NCBI RefSeq assembly: GCF_001029105.3
Contig: NZ_CP011807.3
Location: forward strand, 2,170,001 to 2,234,000
Direction of reading: 5' to 3'
Origin: Pandoraea faecigallinarum
Lineage (GTDB): Bacteria > Pseudomonadota > Gammaproteobacteria > Burkholderiales > Burkholderiaceae
DNA length: 64,000 nucleotides
The first letter of the stretch is position 1, and the number at the start of each line of letters is the position of its first letter. Both the position numbers and the translations under genes were made by a program. A model generated the notes under the pieces. That model had not been told where the DNA came from. It did not search any database and saw only the letters and a program-made list of their open reading frames with translations. Of this stretch, positions 1 to 8,858 are shown in pieces.

Positions 1-158
1 TCGGAAAGTGCCTTCTCGAATGCCTGCACTTGCGGGCCCGAGGTGATCCAGCCTGAACGCAGCACTTCGGACACACCGGCGATGGTGGCCTCGTCGAGCG
101 TCGGACGCGTGAACGGAATGAATGGTTGATTCGGTTGGGAGGTTGCCGAGTCGCTCAT
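1..158 (-). CDS. arnB: DegT/DnrJ/EryC1-family aminotransferase, N-terminal part (ArnB-like), cut by window edge
   Basis: Only the first 52 residues lie in the window. They read MSDSATSQ..., then a segment with FTRPTLDEATIAGV and LRSGWITSGPQV, which is the N-terminal start of the PLP-dependent sugar aminotransferases of the DegT/DnrJ/EryC1/StrS family. ArnB in this family transaminates UDP-4-keto-pentose to UDP-L-Ara4N in the cytoplasm. The ArnB assignment rests on context: the gene is last of a minus-strand group with an SMR-type permease and an ArnT-like transferase. The PLP lysine and the rest of the fold are outside the window, so another nucleotide-sugar aminotransferase remains possible. 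The ATG at 158 is the only good start near the 135-base gap. Confidence 0.75.
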   Translation of the reverse strand, partial: MSDSATSQPNQPFIPFTRPTLDEATIAGVSEVLRSGWITSGPQVQAFEKALS

Positions 159-293
159 GATGTATGACTAAGCCTCAAAGTAGCTCGAAGATGCATGGAA
201 AACGCGCCGGTCCGAAGGCCCCGAGGCCGAAGGTGGAAAGCGGAGAGCGGTCGGACGAAAGCGGTGCGTTCTGCGTTTGCGACGGGCGCGGCC

Positions 294-665
294 TTAGCTG
301 CGCGCCAGAATATAAACACCCACGAGAATGATGCCGATGGCCACGATACGTTGCATCGACAGCGTCTCGCCGAACAGATACCAGGCGGCGAAGGCGTTCA
401 CGACATAGCCCAGCGAGAGCATCGGATAGGCGATCGACACCTCGACGCGCGACAGCGCCAGAATCCAGACCACTACGCTGATGGCATAGCAGACGAGCCC
501 GCCCATGATCGGCAACTGCGTGGCCAGCTTGATGCCGATGGGCACGATGTTGGCGCGCGTGAATTCGAGCGCGCCGATGGCGTTGGCGCCTGCCTTCAGC
601 AACAACTGAGCGCATGCGTTGAGCAGCACGCCCGTGAGAATAAGGGAAAACGTGGCGAGATTCAT
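294..665 (-). CDS. Small SMR/EamA-type membrane transporter, ArnE/ArnF-like
   Basis: Protein of 123 residues made almost entirely of four hydrophobic helices (about residues 3-21, 41-62, 70-88 and 100-121), the size and topology of the small multidrug resistance fold and of the E. coli ArnE/ArnF subunits that move undecaprenyl-phosphate-L-Ara4N across the inner membrane. It sits between arnT and the arnB-like gene, which supports that role by inference. E. coli uses two paired subunits; only one such gene is visible here, so it may act as a homodimer or the partner lies elsewhere. Just upstream of the ATG is a direct 10-base duplication (GAACGTTTGT at 667-676 and 677-686), and no clear ribosome binding site is seen. 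Confidence 0.8.
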   Translation of the reverse strand: MNLATFSLILTGVLLNACAQLLLKAGANAIGALEFTRANIVPIGIKLATQLPIMGGLVCYAISVVVWILALSRVEVSIAYPMLSLGYVVNAFAAWYLFGETLSMQRIVAIGIILVGVYILARS

Positions 666-732
666 GGAACGTTTGTGAACGTTTGTGAATAATTATGGAT
701 ACCGCAACTTGTCTCGGAAAGGCCCAAGCGCG

Positions 733-2517
733 CTATTTTACGTCGTCTTCGGGCTGTGGTTTCGAGATCACGACACGGCGGGCATCGCGCGCGACGATAC
801 GCATCGGCAAATGCTCGGCCTCGAGTTGGCCGAACGTATCCGGATCGACCAGCGCCAGCGCCTTCGGGTCGGCACGCCACCGGGTGTAGAAGTCCTTGAG
901 CGTCGGCAGCCATTTCTGCGGCTCCTGCTTCACGCCGAATTCGAGCTCGTCGGGGTGTTGCACCATGATCATGGACTGCCCAAGGTAGTAGGGCATGGTG
1001 TGATCGAGCACGTTCACCGAATAGAACGGCACGTTCGGTCCGAGCCGCTGCATCTCGGCCTTGACCGCCGGCACCAGCAACACGCCGGTGCTCTGGCGGC
1101 CGAACACTTCGTGCCCCATGCCGCCTATGCTCACGAGCAGCAGCATGCCGCCCGCGAAAGTCAGCAGGGCGCGGCGGGCGCTGTGACGCGCGAGGCGCCA
1201 CGCCACGAGCGTGCCCGCCAGTCCGGCACCCACGGCGAAGTACAGCCAGATCTGGAACGCCTTGTACAGTTCGTTCGGATTGCGCACGCTGCCGGCGCGT
1301 CCGGCGAAGATCGCCACCATCACGAGTGCGGCAATCAGGAAGACGGCATAGCCGGCCAGGTGCAGGCGCACCGTGTCGCGACGCATTTGCGCAAGATACA
1401 GGCCGAACAGCAGCGCCATGGCCGGGGCGATCGGCAACAGGTACGAAATCAGCTTCGAGTGCGATGCGCTGAAGAAGACGAAGATGAAGACGGACCATAC
1501 CCAGAGCATTGCCGCGGGCGCGAAGCCATTGGGCTGGCGCGGCATGCGCAGGGTTGCCCGCACCGTGCCCGGCAGCACGGACAGCCACGGCAGGAAACCG
1601 ACCACGAACACGGGCACGAAGTACCACGGCGCACCGTCGCGGTTATGGCCTTCCATCGCGAAGCGACGGAAATGCTCGTTGATGAAGAAGAAGTCGAAAA
1701 ACTCCGGGTTGCGCGTCTGCACGAGCACGAACCACGGCGCGGCGATCGCGAGGAAGACGACCAGCCCGCTGCCCAGATAAAGGCGACGCCACAACGCCCA
1801 GTCGCGCGTGACGAGCGTGTAAAGCACCAGTACGGCGCCCGGCAACACGATGCCGACCAGCCCCTTGCTCAACACGGCAAGCGCCATCGCCGCCCAGCAC
1901 AGCCACATCCAGCCCCGCACGGCGCGACGCTCAAGCCCGGGGCGTTGCGCGAGCAGCAGCGCGCACAGCGACAGCCCCATGAAGAACGACAGACCCATGT
2001 CGAGCACGTTGAAGTGCCCCAGGAGCGACCACAGCGGTGCGGCGGCCAGTGCGGCGGCGGCGAACAGGCCGACACGGGCATTGAATATGCGCCGGCCGGT
2101 GAAGCCGACCATCAGCACACCCGCAAAACCGGTCAGGGCAGTCCAGAGGCGCGCCTGCCATTCGCCGAGCCCGAAGACGGCAAACGTCAGCGCGTTCATC
2201 CAGGTCTGGAGCGGCGGCTTCTCGAAGTATTTGTAGCCGTTGTAGCGTGGCGTGATCCAGTCGCCGGTCGTCCACATCTCGCGCGCCATTTCCGCGTAAC
2301 GGCCTTCGTCGCTCGAAATCAGATGACGGTAATCGAGCACGCCGAACCACACGAGTGCGAACGCCAGAAGCAGCAGCCAGAAGGCGGCCGGGGACAGCGG
2401 GTATGCGGCGTGGGGGGCGGCGTGGGGGGCGGTGGGGGGCACAGGCGGTGTCGCGAAAGGCTGCGGCGTGAGCGGTTCGGCGCCCGGCAGGCCGGAGGCG
2501 AGGGGGCGGCGGCTCAC
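733..2517 (-). CDS. arnT: ArnT-like undecaprenyl-phosphate-L-Ara4N : lipid A transferase (glycosyltransferase family 39/83)
   Basis: A 594-residue polytopic membrane glycosyltransferase. After a proline/alanine-rich cytoplasmic tail (residues 1-45) the first helix is followed by a periplasmic loop carrying SSDEGRYAEMAREMW, the acidic signature of ArnT-type lipid-to-lipid A glycosyltransferases, and YFEKPPLQTW. About a dozen hydrophobic helices follow, then a soluble C-terminal domain (about residues 440-594). ArnT transfers L-Ara4N from undecaprenyl phosphate to lipid A phosphates on the periplasmic side and lowers binding of polymyxin. The start overlaps the stop of the upstream gene by 4 bases (2514-2517), so the two are translationally coupled. 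The tail contains a PHAAPHAA repeat encoded by a tandem 12-mer at 2405-2428. ArnT is favoured over a general GT39 enzyme because of the arn neighbours. Confidence 0.88.
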   Translation of the reverse strand: MSRRPLASGLPGAEPLTPQPFATPPVPPTAPHAAPHAAYPLSPAAFWLLLLAFALVWFGVLDYRHLISSDEGRYAEMAREMWTTGDWITPRYNGYKYFEKPPLQTWMNALTFAVFGLGEWQARLWTALTGFAGVLMVGFTGRRIFNARVGLFAAAALAAAPLWSLLGHFNVLDMGLSFFMGLSLCALLLAQRPGLERRAVRGWMWLCWAAMALAVLSKGLVGIVLPGAVLVLYTLVTRDWALWRRLYLGSGLVVFLAIAAPWFVLVQTRNPEFFDFFFINEHFRRFAMEGHNRDGAPWYFVPVFVVGFLPWLSVLPGTVRATLRMPRQPNGFAPAAMLWVWSVFIFVFFSASHSKLISYLLPIAPAMALLFGLYLAQMRRDTVRLHLAGYAVFLIAALVMVAIFAGRAGSVRNPNELYKAFQIWLYFAVGAGLAGTLVAWRLARHSARRALLTFAGGMLLLVSIGGMGHEVFGRQSTGVLLVPAVKAEMQRLGPNVPFYSVNVLDHTMPYYLGQSMIMVQHPDELEFGVKQEPQKWLPTLKDFYTRWRADPKALALVDPDTFGQLEAEHLPMRIVARDARRVVISKPQPEDDVK

Positions 2518-2903
2518 TCAGCCGCCTCGGTTTCGATGAGCACGGCGAGCACGACGCGGCGTCCCTCGCTCATCAGAATGTTGTAAGTGCGGCAGGCCGC
2601 TTGCGTATCCATGGAATCGACGCCAATGCGCTGGCTCGTCAGTGCCGTGGTCAGGCGGGGATGGGCGAAGCGCAGTCGCGCGCCGCTGCCGAAGATCACG
2701 ACTTCCGGGGCGCGCTCGCGAAGCCCGTCGAAGTGAGCGGCGTCGAGCGCATCGAAGCGCGACACCGGCCAGGGCGCGACCTCCCCCTCGGGCGAGATGA
2801 TGACGCTGTGGTCGTAACGAACCTTGTTGACCTCGACATAGCCCGGGCCGTAGCCGGTGACCGTGTTCAATGCCGCTTGCGACGGGTCTTGATGCAGTTT
2901 CAC
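2514..2903 (-). CDS. Mth938-like / DUF498 (Xcc1710-type) domain protein
   Basis: A 129-residue soluble protein covering a single Mth938-like (DUF498/DUF598) domain: VRYDHSVIISPEGEVAPW near residue 30, VVIFGSGARLRF near residue 70 and a C-terminal strand VVLAVLIETEAAE. The family includes mitochondrial complex I assembly factor NDUFAF3, but the bacterial members have no agreed function. It is the first gene of the minus-strand group leading into arnT and overlaps arnT by 4 bases. I infer co-transcription; a role in lipid A modification does not follow from that. Confidence 0.85.
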   Translation of the reverse strand: MKLHQDPSQAALNTVTGYGPGYVEVNKVRYDHSVIISPEGEVAPWPVSRFDALDAAHFDGLRERAPEVVIFGSGARLRFAHPRLTTALTSQRIGVDSMDTQAACRTYNILMSEGRRVVLAVLIETEAAE

Positions 2904-3156
2904 TTTGGGAGATTCCCTACCCAGTGGTTACCCAGTGGTGGATGAGCGTCGACAGATCGTGTAACGGGCGGGCATCTTGCCTTGCGTGCCGCAAACCGTC
3001 AATGATGCATTGCCGAAGTCTGTCATAATTGGCTAAATTATAGCTTTTTGCCGTACGCAGCACGGCAAAACCGTTGCAGCGCGGCATTTTTCACTTCGTC
3101 CCGCCTGTTACCGGCCCGTCCGGACCCCTGCGCCGCCCGTCAAGACCACAACCGCC
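2904..3156. promoter_or_regulatory. Divergent intergenic region with a candidate promoter for alaA-hom-thrC
   Basis: This 253-base spacer is AT-richer than the flanking genes near 3000-3050. On the plus strand TTGCCG (3010-3015) and TAAATT (3034-3039) are 18 bases apart and could form a sigma-70 promoter, with TTATAG at 3038-3043 an alternative -10. It would give a leader of about 110 bases ahead of the GTG start of alaA. No terminator-antiterminator or leader peptide rich in threonine or isoleucine codons was seen. Confidence 0.4.
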
Positions 3157-4383
3157 GTGAAACCGATCCTCAAATCGCAGAAATTGCAGAATGTCTGCTA
3201 CGACATTCGTGGGCCCGTGCTCGAACATGCCAAGCGCATGGAAGACGAAGGACATCGCATCATCAAGCTGAACATCGGCAATCTGGCGCCGTTCGGTTTC
3301 GAGCCGCCCGACGAAATCGTTCAGGACATGATCCGCAACCTGCCGAACTCGGCCGGCTATTCCGATTCGCGCGGGGTCTTCGCGGCGCGCAAGGCGATCA
3401 TGCATTACTGCCAGCAAAAGCGCATCACCGATGTGCAGCTCGACGATATTTACCTCGGCAACGGGGCGTCCGAGCTGATTGTGATGGCGATGCAGGCACT
3501 GCTCAACGACGGCGACGAAGTGCTCGTGCCCGCGCCCGATTACCCGCTCTGGACCGCTGCGGTCAGCCTGTCGGGCGGCACGCCGGTGCATTATGTCTGC
3601 GACGAACAGGCCGGCTGGCAGCCGGACCTCGCGGACATCCGCAAGAAGATCACGCCGAACACGCGCGCCATCGTCGTCATCAATCCGAACAACCCGACCG
3701 GTGCGCTGTATTCCGACGCGCTGCTCAAGGACATCGTGGCGCTCGCGCGCGAGCACAAGCTCATCATTTATGCCGACGAGATCTACGACAAGATCGTATA
3801 CGACGGCGAGGAGCACACCTCGATCGGCTCGCTGTCCGAAGATGTCCTGACGATCACGTTCAACGGCCTGTCCAAGAGCTATCGCGCCTGTGGTTACCGC
3901 GCGGGCTGGATGGTCGTGTCGGGCGACAAGCGTCCCGCACGCGACTATATCGAAGGGCTGAACATCCTCGCCTCGATGCGTCTGTGTCCGAACGTGCCCG
4001 GTCAGTATGCCATTCAGACGGCGCTGGGCGGGTATCAGAGCATCAAGGACCTGATCGTACCGGGTGGTCGCCTGTACGAGCAGCGCGAACTTGCGCACCG
4101 CATGCTCACCGACATTCCCGGTGTGACGTGCGTCAAACCCAAGGCGGCGCTGTATCTTTTTCCGCGTCTGGATCCGGCGGTGTATCCCATCGCCAACGAT
4201 CAGGACTTCATCCTCCAGTTGCTGCTCGAAGAGAAGGTCCTGCTGGTGCAGGGCAGTGGCTTCAACTGGATGCATCCCGACCATTTCCGCGTGGTGTTCC
4301 TGCCTCACGAGGGCGACCTGGAAGACGCCATCAGTCGCATTGCCCGCTTCCTTGACGGTTATCGCCGTCGCCACGGCAAGTGA
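3157..4383 (+). CDS. alaA: Alanine transaminase AlaA (class I/II PLP aminotransferase)
   Basis: A 408-residue fold-type I aminotransferase whose N-terminus (KLQNVCYDIRGPVLEHA, KLNIGNLAPFGF) closely resembles E. coli AlaA along its whole length. Recognisable parts are the substrate loop NSAGYSDSRG, NPNNPTGALYS, ADEIYDKIVYDG and the PLP lysine in FNGLSKSYRACGYR (about residue 238). AlaA makes L-alanine from pyruvate and glutamate in the cytosol. GTG is the start; homology begins at this codon and there is no good ATG. It lies 37 bases upstream of hom, and the three genes alaA-hom-thrC look like one transcription unit. A wider amino-acid specificity cannot be excluded. Confidence 0.93.
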   Translation: MKPILKSQKLQNVCYDIRGPVLEHAKRMEDEGHRIIKLNIGNLAPFGFEPPDEIVQDMIRNLPNSAGYSDSRGVFAARKAIMHYCQQKRITDVQLDDIYLGNGASELIVMAMQALLNDGDEVLVPAPDYPLWTAAVSLSGGTPVHYVCDEQAGWQPDLADIRKKITPNTRAIVVINPNNPTGALYSDALLKDIVALAREHKLIIYADEIYDKIVYDGEEHTSIGSLSEDVLTITFNGLSKSYRACGYRAGWMVVSGDKRPARDYIEGLNILASMRLCPNVPGQYAIQTALGGYQSIKDLIVPGGRLYEQRELAHRMLTDIPGVTCVKPKAALYLFPRLDPAVYPIANDQDFILQLLLEEKVLLVQGSGFNWMHPDHFRVVFLPHEGDLEDAISRIARFLDGYRRRHGK

Positions 4384-4420
4384 TGCGCGCCAACCGATTT
4401 CGACTTTTGAGTAAAACTGC

Positions 4421-5731
4421 ATGAAACCGATCAAATTGGGCCTGCTTGGCCTTGGCACCGTAGGCTACGGGGCCTTCCAGGTACTGGCTCGCAACCAGGA
4501 AGAAATTCAACGTCGTGCCGGCCGGGGTATCGAGATTACGAAGGTTGCCGTTCGCAACGTGGAACGCGCCAAAGGGCTCGTGGGCCACGCCGCTGCGGTC
4601 ACGGGCGACCCGTTCGAGGTGGTGAACGATCCCGCCATCGACGTGGTGGTCGAGACCATCGGCGGCTACGATCTGACGAAGGAACTGGTTCTCAAGGCGA
4701 TCGAGAACGGCAAGCACGTGGTCACCGCCAACAAGGCGCTGCTGGCCGTATATGGCAACGAAATCTTCGCCGCGGCACGCAAGGCCAACGTGATGGTCGC
4801 GTTCGAGGCGGCCGTGGCCGGTGGCATTCCCATCATCAAGGCACTGCGCGAAGGGCTCACCGCCAACCGCATTCAGTGGATTGCCGGCATCATCAACGGC
4901 ACCACCAACTTCATTCTGTCGGAGATGCGCGACAAGGGCATCGATTTCGACGTGGCACTCGCCGACGCGCAACGCCTGGGCTACGCGGAAGCCGACCCGA
5001 CGTTCGACATCGAAGGAATCGACGCCGCCCACAAGCTCACGCTCATGAGCGCCATTGCGTTCGGCGTGCCGGTGCAGTTCGACCGCGCTTACGTGGAAGG
5101 CATCACCAAGCTGGCCGCGCTCGATATCAAATACGCGGAAGAGCTGGGCTATCGTATCAAGCTGCTGGGCATTACGCGCCGCGCCGAAGCGGGTATCGAA
5201 CTGCGCGTGCATCCCACGCTGATCCCGGCCAAGCGCCTCATCGCCAACGTTGAAGGTGCCATGAACGCCGTGCTGGTGCAGGGCGATGCCGTGGGCGCCA
5301 CGCTGTACTACGGCAAGGGCGCGGGCGCCGAGCCGACCGCATCGGCCGTGGTGGCCGATATCGTCGACGTAACGCGCCTGCAGACTGCCGATCCGGAGCA
5401 TCGTGTGCCGCATCTGGCGTTCCAGCATGACTCGCTCTCGGACATTCCGGTGCTGCCGATCGACGAAGTCACGACCAGCTACTATCTGCGCCTGCGCGTG
5501 GTCGACCGTGCCGGCGTGATGGCCGAGCTCACGCGTATTCTGGCCGATCTGGACATCTCCATCGACGCGCTCCTGCAAAAGGAATCGCGCGAGGGGGAGC
5601 ACCAGACCGACATCATCATCCTGACGCATCAGACACTGGAAAAGCACATCAATTCGGCGATCATGAAGATCGAAGCGATGGACACCGTGCTTTCGAAGGT
5701 CACGCGCATTCGCATGGAAGCGCTGAGCTGA
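4421..5731 (+). CDS. hom: Homoserine dehydrogenase
   Basis: A 436-residue monofunctional homoserine dehydrogenase, not fused to aspartokinase. The N-terminal Rossmann domain carries GLLGLGTVGYGAF (residues 5-17); the active-site region has VTANKALLA (about 102-110), GIINGTTNFIL (about 156) and EADPTFDIEGIDAAHKL (about 190-206). The C-terminal ACT domain (about residues 352-434) starts at YYLRLRVVDRAGVMAEL and is the usual site of threonine feedback inhibition in this family. The enzyme reduces aspartate semialdehyde to homoserine for threonine, methionine and isoleucine. It lies 48 bases ahead of thrC, the next enzyme group of the pathway; no homoserine kinase gene is in the window. Confidence 0.97.
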   Translation: MKPIKLGLLGLGTVGYGAFQVLARNQEEIQRRAGRGIEITKVAVRNVERAKGLVGHAAAVTGDPFEVVNDPAIDVVVETIGGYDLTKELVLKAIENGKHVVTANKALLAVYGNEIFAAARKANVMVAFEAAVAGGIPIIKALREGLTANRIQWIAGIINGTTNFILSEMRDKGIDFDVALADAQRLGYAEADPTFDIEGIDAAHKLTLMSAIAFGVPVQFDRAYVEGITKLAALDIKYAEELGYRIKLLGITRRAEAGIELRVHPTLIPAKRLIANVEGAMNAVLVQGDAVGATLYYGKGAGAEPTASAVVADIVDVTRLQTADPEHRVPHLAFQHDSLSDIPVLPIDEVTTSYYLRLRVVDRAGVMAELTRILADLDISIDALLQKESREGEHQTDIIILTHQTLEKHINSAIMKIEAMDTVLSKVTRIRMEALS

Positions 5732-5779
5732 GCGCATCGCACCGGCTCGCAAGCATCGACACGACAGGACACGACCCAC

Positions 5780-7246
5780 ATGAAATACATCTCCACGCGC
5801 GGCGCGGGCCTGAGCTCTGGCGAACCGCAATCGTTCTCCAGCATTCTGCTCGGCGGTCTGGCGCCGGACGGCGGTTTGTATCTCCCGACGGCATACCCGC
5901 AGGTGACGGCCGACGAACTGCGTGCCTGGCGCCAGCTGTCGTATGCGGAACTGGCGGCTCAGGTGCTGGGCAAATTCGCGGGCGATATTCCCGCCGAAGT
6001 GCTGGCCGATCTGACCAAGCGCACGTACACCGCTGAGGTGTACCGCAACGTGCGTCCGGGCGAAGACGCCGCAGAGATCACACCGCTGCTGCCGCTGGGC
6101 GTCGAAAAGGACACGCAGCTCTCGTTGCTGGCGCTGTCCAATGGCCCGACGCTGGCGTTCAAGGACATGGCCATGCAGTTGCTCGGCAACCTGTTCGAGT
6201 ACGCACTGGCGCAGCATGGCGACGCCCTCAACATTCTTGGCGCCACCTCGGGCGATACGGGCAGTGCGGCCGAATACGCCATGCGCGGCAAGGAGGGCAT
6301 TCGTGTCTTCATGCTCTCGCCGGCGGGCAAGATGAGCGCGTTTCAGACGGCGCAGATGTACAGCCTGCAAGATCCGAACATCTTCAATCTCGCGGTCGAG
6401 GGCGTGTTCGACGACGCGCAGGACATCGTCAAGGCGGTCTCGAACGATCACGCCTACAAGGCGCGCTACAAGATCGGCACCGTCAACTCGATCAACTGGG
6501 CGCGTGTGGTGGCGCAGGTCGTGTATTACTTCAAGGGCTACTTTGCGGCCACGGGCGGCAAGTCCGGTCGGGACGGCGAAGTGTCGTTCACGGTGCCCTC
6601 GGGCAACTTCGGCAACGTCTGCGCTGGTCATATCGCCCGCATGATGGGCCTGCCGATCCGTAAGCTGGTGGTGGCGACCAACGAGAACGACGTGCTCGAC
6701 GAGTTCTTCCGCACCGGCCGTTACCGCGTGCGCAAGTCGGCGGAGACGTTCCACACGAGCAGCCCGAGCATGGACATTTCGAAGGCGTCGAACTTCGAGC
6801 GCTTCCTGTTCGATCTGCTCGGGCGCGATGCGACGGCGACCGCGGATCTGCTCTCGAAGGTCGAGCGCGAAGGCGGCTTCGATCTGTCGGGCAGCGAGGC
6901 GTTTGCCCGCGTGGCGAAGTTCGGCTTCGTGTCCGGTCGCAGCACGCACTCGGATCGTCTCGCCACGATTCAGGATGTGGCGGCGCGCTACGACGTGATC
7001 ATCGACACGCACACCGCCGACGGCGTGAAGGTCGCGCGCGAGGCGCTCGAACCGGGCGTGCCGATGGTCGTGCTCGAGACGGCGCAGCCGGCGAAGTTCG
7101 CCGAGACCATTCGCGAGGCATTGCATCGCGAACCGCCGCGTCCGGCCGGTTTCGAGCAACTCGAATCGCTGCCGCAGCGCTTCGACACCGTGCCGAACGA
7201 CGTCGAACGTGTGAAGGCTTATATCGCCGAGCACACCGGCCTGTGA
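5780..7246 (+). CDS. thrC: Threonine synthase
   Basis: A 488-residue threonine synthase of the long, fold-type II class. It begins MKYISTRG, typical of the family, has the PLP lysine in PTLAFKDMAMQ (about residue 127), GATSGDTGSAAEYA (about 152-166) for phosphate and PLP binding, and PSGNFGNVCAGHIA. It converts O-phosphohomoserine to threonine with loss of phosphate. A short SD-like AGGA lies about 12 bases before the ATG. The intergenic stretch after the stop has a perfect 12-base tandem duplication (7263-7274 and 7275-7286) before moeA, with no clear terminator, so read-through into the molybdopterin genes is possible. Confidence 0.97.
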   Translation: MKYISTRGAGLSSGEPQSFSSILLGGLAPDGGLYLPTAYPQVTADELRAWRQLSYAELAAQVLGKFAGDIPAEVLADLTKRTYTAEVYRNVRPGEDAAEITPLLPLGVEKDTQLSLLALSNGPTLAFKDMAMQLLGNLFEYALAQHGDALNILGATSGDTGSAAEYAMRGKEGIRVFMLSPAGKMSAFQTAQMYSLQDPNIFNLAVEGVFDDAQDIVKAVSNDHAYKARYKIGTVNSINWARVVAQVVYYFKGYFAATGGKSGRDGEVSFTVPSGNFGNVCAGHIARMMGLPIRKLVVATNENDVLDEFFRTGRYRVRKSAETFHTSSPSMDISKASNFERFLFDLLGRDATATADLLSKVEREGGFDLSGSEAFARVAKFGFVSGRSTHSDRLATIQDVAARYDVIIDTHTADGVKVAREALEPGVPMVVLETAQPAKFAETIREALHREPPRPAGFEQLESLPQRFDTVPNDVERVKAYIAEHTGL

Positions 7247-7312
7247 GCCGCCGCCTGGCTTCCTTTACCCCTTGCTTTACCCCTTGCGCTCACTGACTTA
7301 CGGGCCAATCGC

Positions 7313-8524
7313 ATGCTGAGTACACAAGAAGCTCTCGACGCCGTGCTGGCGGCGGCGCGTCCGCTCGACCGGCACGAAACGGTGGACACGCTCGCCGCCA
7401 ATGGCCGCGTGCTGTCGGCCGATGTCGTGGCCACGCTCGATGTCCCACCGATGGATACGAGTGCGATGGACGGCTACGCCGTGCGCGTTGCGGATCTGAG
7501 CGGCAATGAAACGGTGCTGCCGGTCTCGCAACGGATTCCCGCGGGGCATACGCCCCAGGCGCTCGCGGGCGGCTCGGCGGCCCGTATCTTCACGGGGGCG
7601 CCGGTGCCGCCGGGCGCGGACGCGGTCGTGATGCAGGAACAGTGCGAAGCGCGGGACGACGGCACTGTCGTGGTGCGCCACACGCCTGTCGCGGGCGAGT
7701 TCGTCAACCGCCAGGGCGCGGACATCCGCCGCGACAGTGTGGTGCTCGCGGCAGGCACGCGTCTGCGCGCGCCCGCGCTCGGCCTGGCCGCGTCCGTGGG
7801 CATCGCCAAGCTCCAGGTGGCGCGGCGTCTGCGCGTTGCGGTGTTCTTCACGGGCGACGAATTGACGATGCCCGGCGAACCGCTGCGAGCGGGCAGCATC
7901 TACAACTCCAACCGTTTCGTGTTGCGCAGTCTGCTGGAGAATCTGGGCTGCGAAATGACCGACTACGGCATCGTTCCCGACAATCTGGCGGCCACGCGCG
8001 CGATTCTGCGCGACGCGGCACGTGGCAACGATCTGATCATCACGTCGGGCGGCGTGTCGGTGGGCGAGGAGGATCACGTCAAACCGGCGGTGCAAGCCGA
8101 GGGGCGTCTGAACCTGTGGCAGATAGCGCTCAAGCCGGGCAAGCCGCTGGCGTACGGCGAAGTCAACCGGGCCAACGGCGAAACGGCGCACTTCATCGGG
8201 CTGCCGGGCAACCCGGTGTCGAGCTTCGTGACGTTCCTGCTGTTCGTGCGTCCGTTCATACTGCGTTTGCAGGGCGTGACGCACGTGACGCCGCGTCGCA
8301 TCGCCATGCGTGCCGACTTCACACAGAAGAAGGCGGATCGTCGCAACGAGTTCGTGCGTGCCCGCATCAACGATCGGGGCGGACTCGACGCCTTTCCGAA
8401 CCAGAGCTCGGCGGTGCTCACGTCGACTGTGTGGGGTGACGGCCTCATCGACAATCCGCCCGGGCATCGCATCGAGGCGGGGCAGACGGTGGCGTTCCTG
8501 CCGTTCTCGGACCTTCTATATTGA
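7313..8524 (+). CDS. moeA: Molybdopterin molybdenumtransferase MoeA
   Basis: A 403-residue MoeA/gephyrin E-domain protein that inserts molybdate into adenylylated molybdopterin in the cytosol. Visible motifs are PPMDTSAMDGYAVR (about residues 45-57), FTGAPVPPGADAVVMQE, FFTGDEL (about 178), IITSGGVSVGEEDHVK (about 242-257) and GLPGNPVSSFVTF. Length agrees with the family (about 400). It opens a moeA-moaD-moaE run with spacers of 46 and 27 bases, consistent with one operon supplying molybdenum cofactor. Confidence 0.96.
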   Translation: MLSTQEALDAVLAAARPLDRHETVDTLAANGRVLSADVVATLDVPPMDTSAMDGYAVRVADLSGNETVLPVSQRIPAGHTPQALAGGSAARIFTGAPVPPGADAVVMQEQCEARDDGTVVVRHTPVAGEFVNRQGADIRRDSVVLAAGTRLRAPALGLAASVGIAKLQVARRLRVAVFFTGDELTMPGEPLRAGSIYNSNRFVLRSLLENLGCEMTDYGIVPDNLAATRAILRDAARGNDLIITSGGVSVGEEDHVKPAVQAEGRLNLWQIALKPGKPLAYGEVNRANGETAHFIGLPGNPVSSFVTFLLFVRPFILRLQGVTHVTPRRIAMRADFTQKKADRRNEFVRARINDRGGLDAFPNQSSAVLTSTVWGDGLIDNPPGHRIEAGQTVAFLPFSDLLY

Positions 8525-8570
8525 GAGACAGGTGTGCGGCCGATGTCGTGCGCCGCGCACCGCAAAGACT

Positions 8571-8831
8571 ATGCAGATCGATCTCCGCTTTTTCGCCAGC
8601 GTCCGTGAGGCGCTGAACGTCGCCGAGGAGCGCGTGGACACCGTTCCCGCCGGGATTGCCACGGTGGGAGACGTACGCGAATGGCTGTGCACGCGCGGCC
8701 CCGTCTGGGCCGAAACGCTCGGGCCGCAGCGCCCGCTGCGCATGGCGCTCAACCATACGATGGTGCCTGCGTCGACCCTTCTGACGGAGGGTTGCGAAGT
8801 CGCTTTCTTCCCCCCGGTCACGGGCGGCTGA
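8571..8831 (+). CDS. moaD: Molybdopterin synthase sulfur carrier subunit MoaD
   Basis: An 86-residue ubiquitin-fold protein. It starts MQIDLRFFASVREAL and ends FFPPVTGG, the C-terminal Gly-Gly that is adenylylated and thiocarboxylated before sulfur is passed to precursor Z (cPMP). The longer open frame upstream runs into moeA; the ATG at 8571 fits family length and homology. The immediate downstream gene encodes its partner MoaE, with which it forms the heterotetrameric synthase. Confidence 0.96.
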   Translation: MQIDLRFFASVREALNVAEERVDTVPAGIATVGDVREWLCTRGPVWAETLGPQRPLRMALNHTMVPASTLLTEGCEVAFFPPVTGG

Positions 8832-8858
8832 CCGGTCAACGCACAGGAGACGACAGCC

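Noticed and set aside
685..2586. Plus-strand open frame of 633 codons opposite arnT
   Set aside because: Composition (Arg, His, Gln, Glu) is that of a reverse-complement shadow; arnT has clear membrane helices and motifs on the other strand.
4331..7234. Antisense open frame of 967 codons opposite hom and thrC
   Set aside because: It spans two certain genes and their gap on the other strand, with His/Arg-rich sequence and no family motif; an artefact of codon bias.
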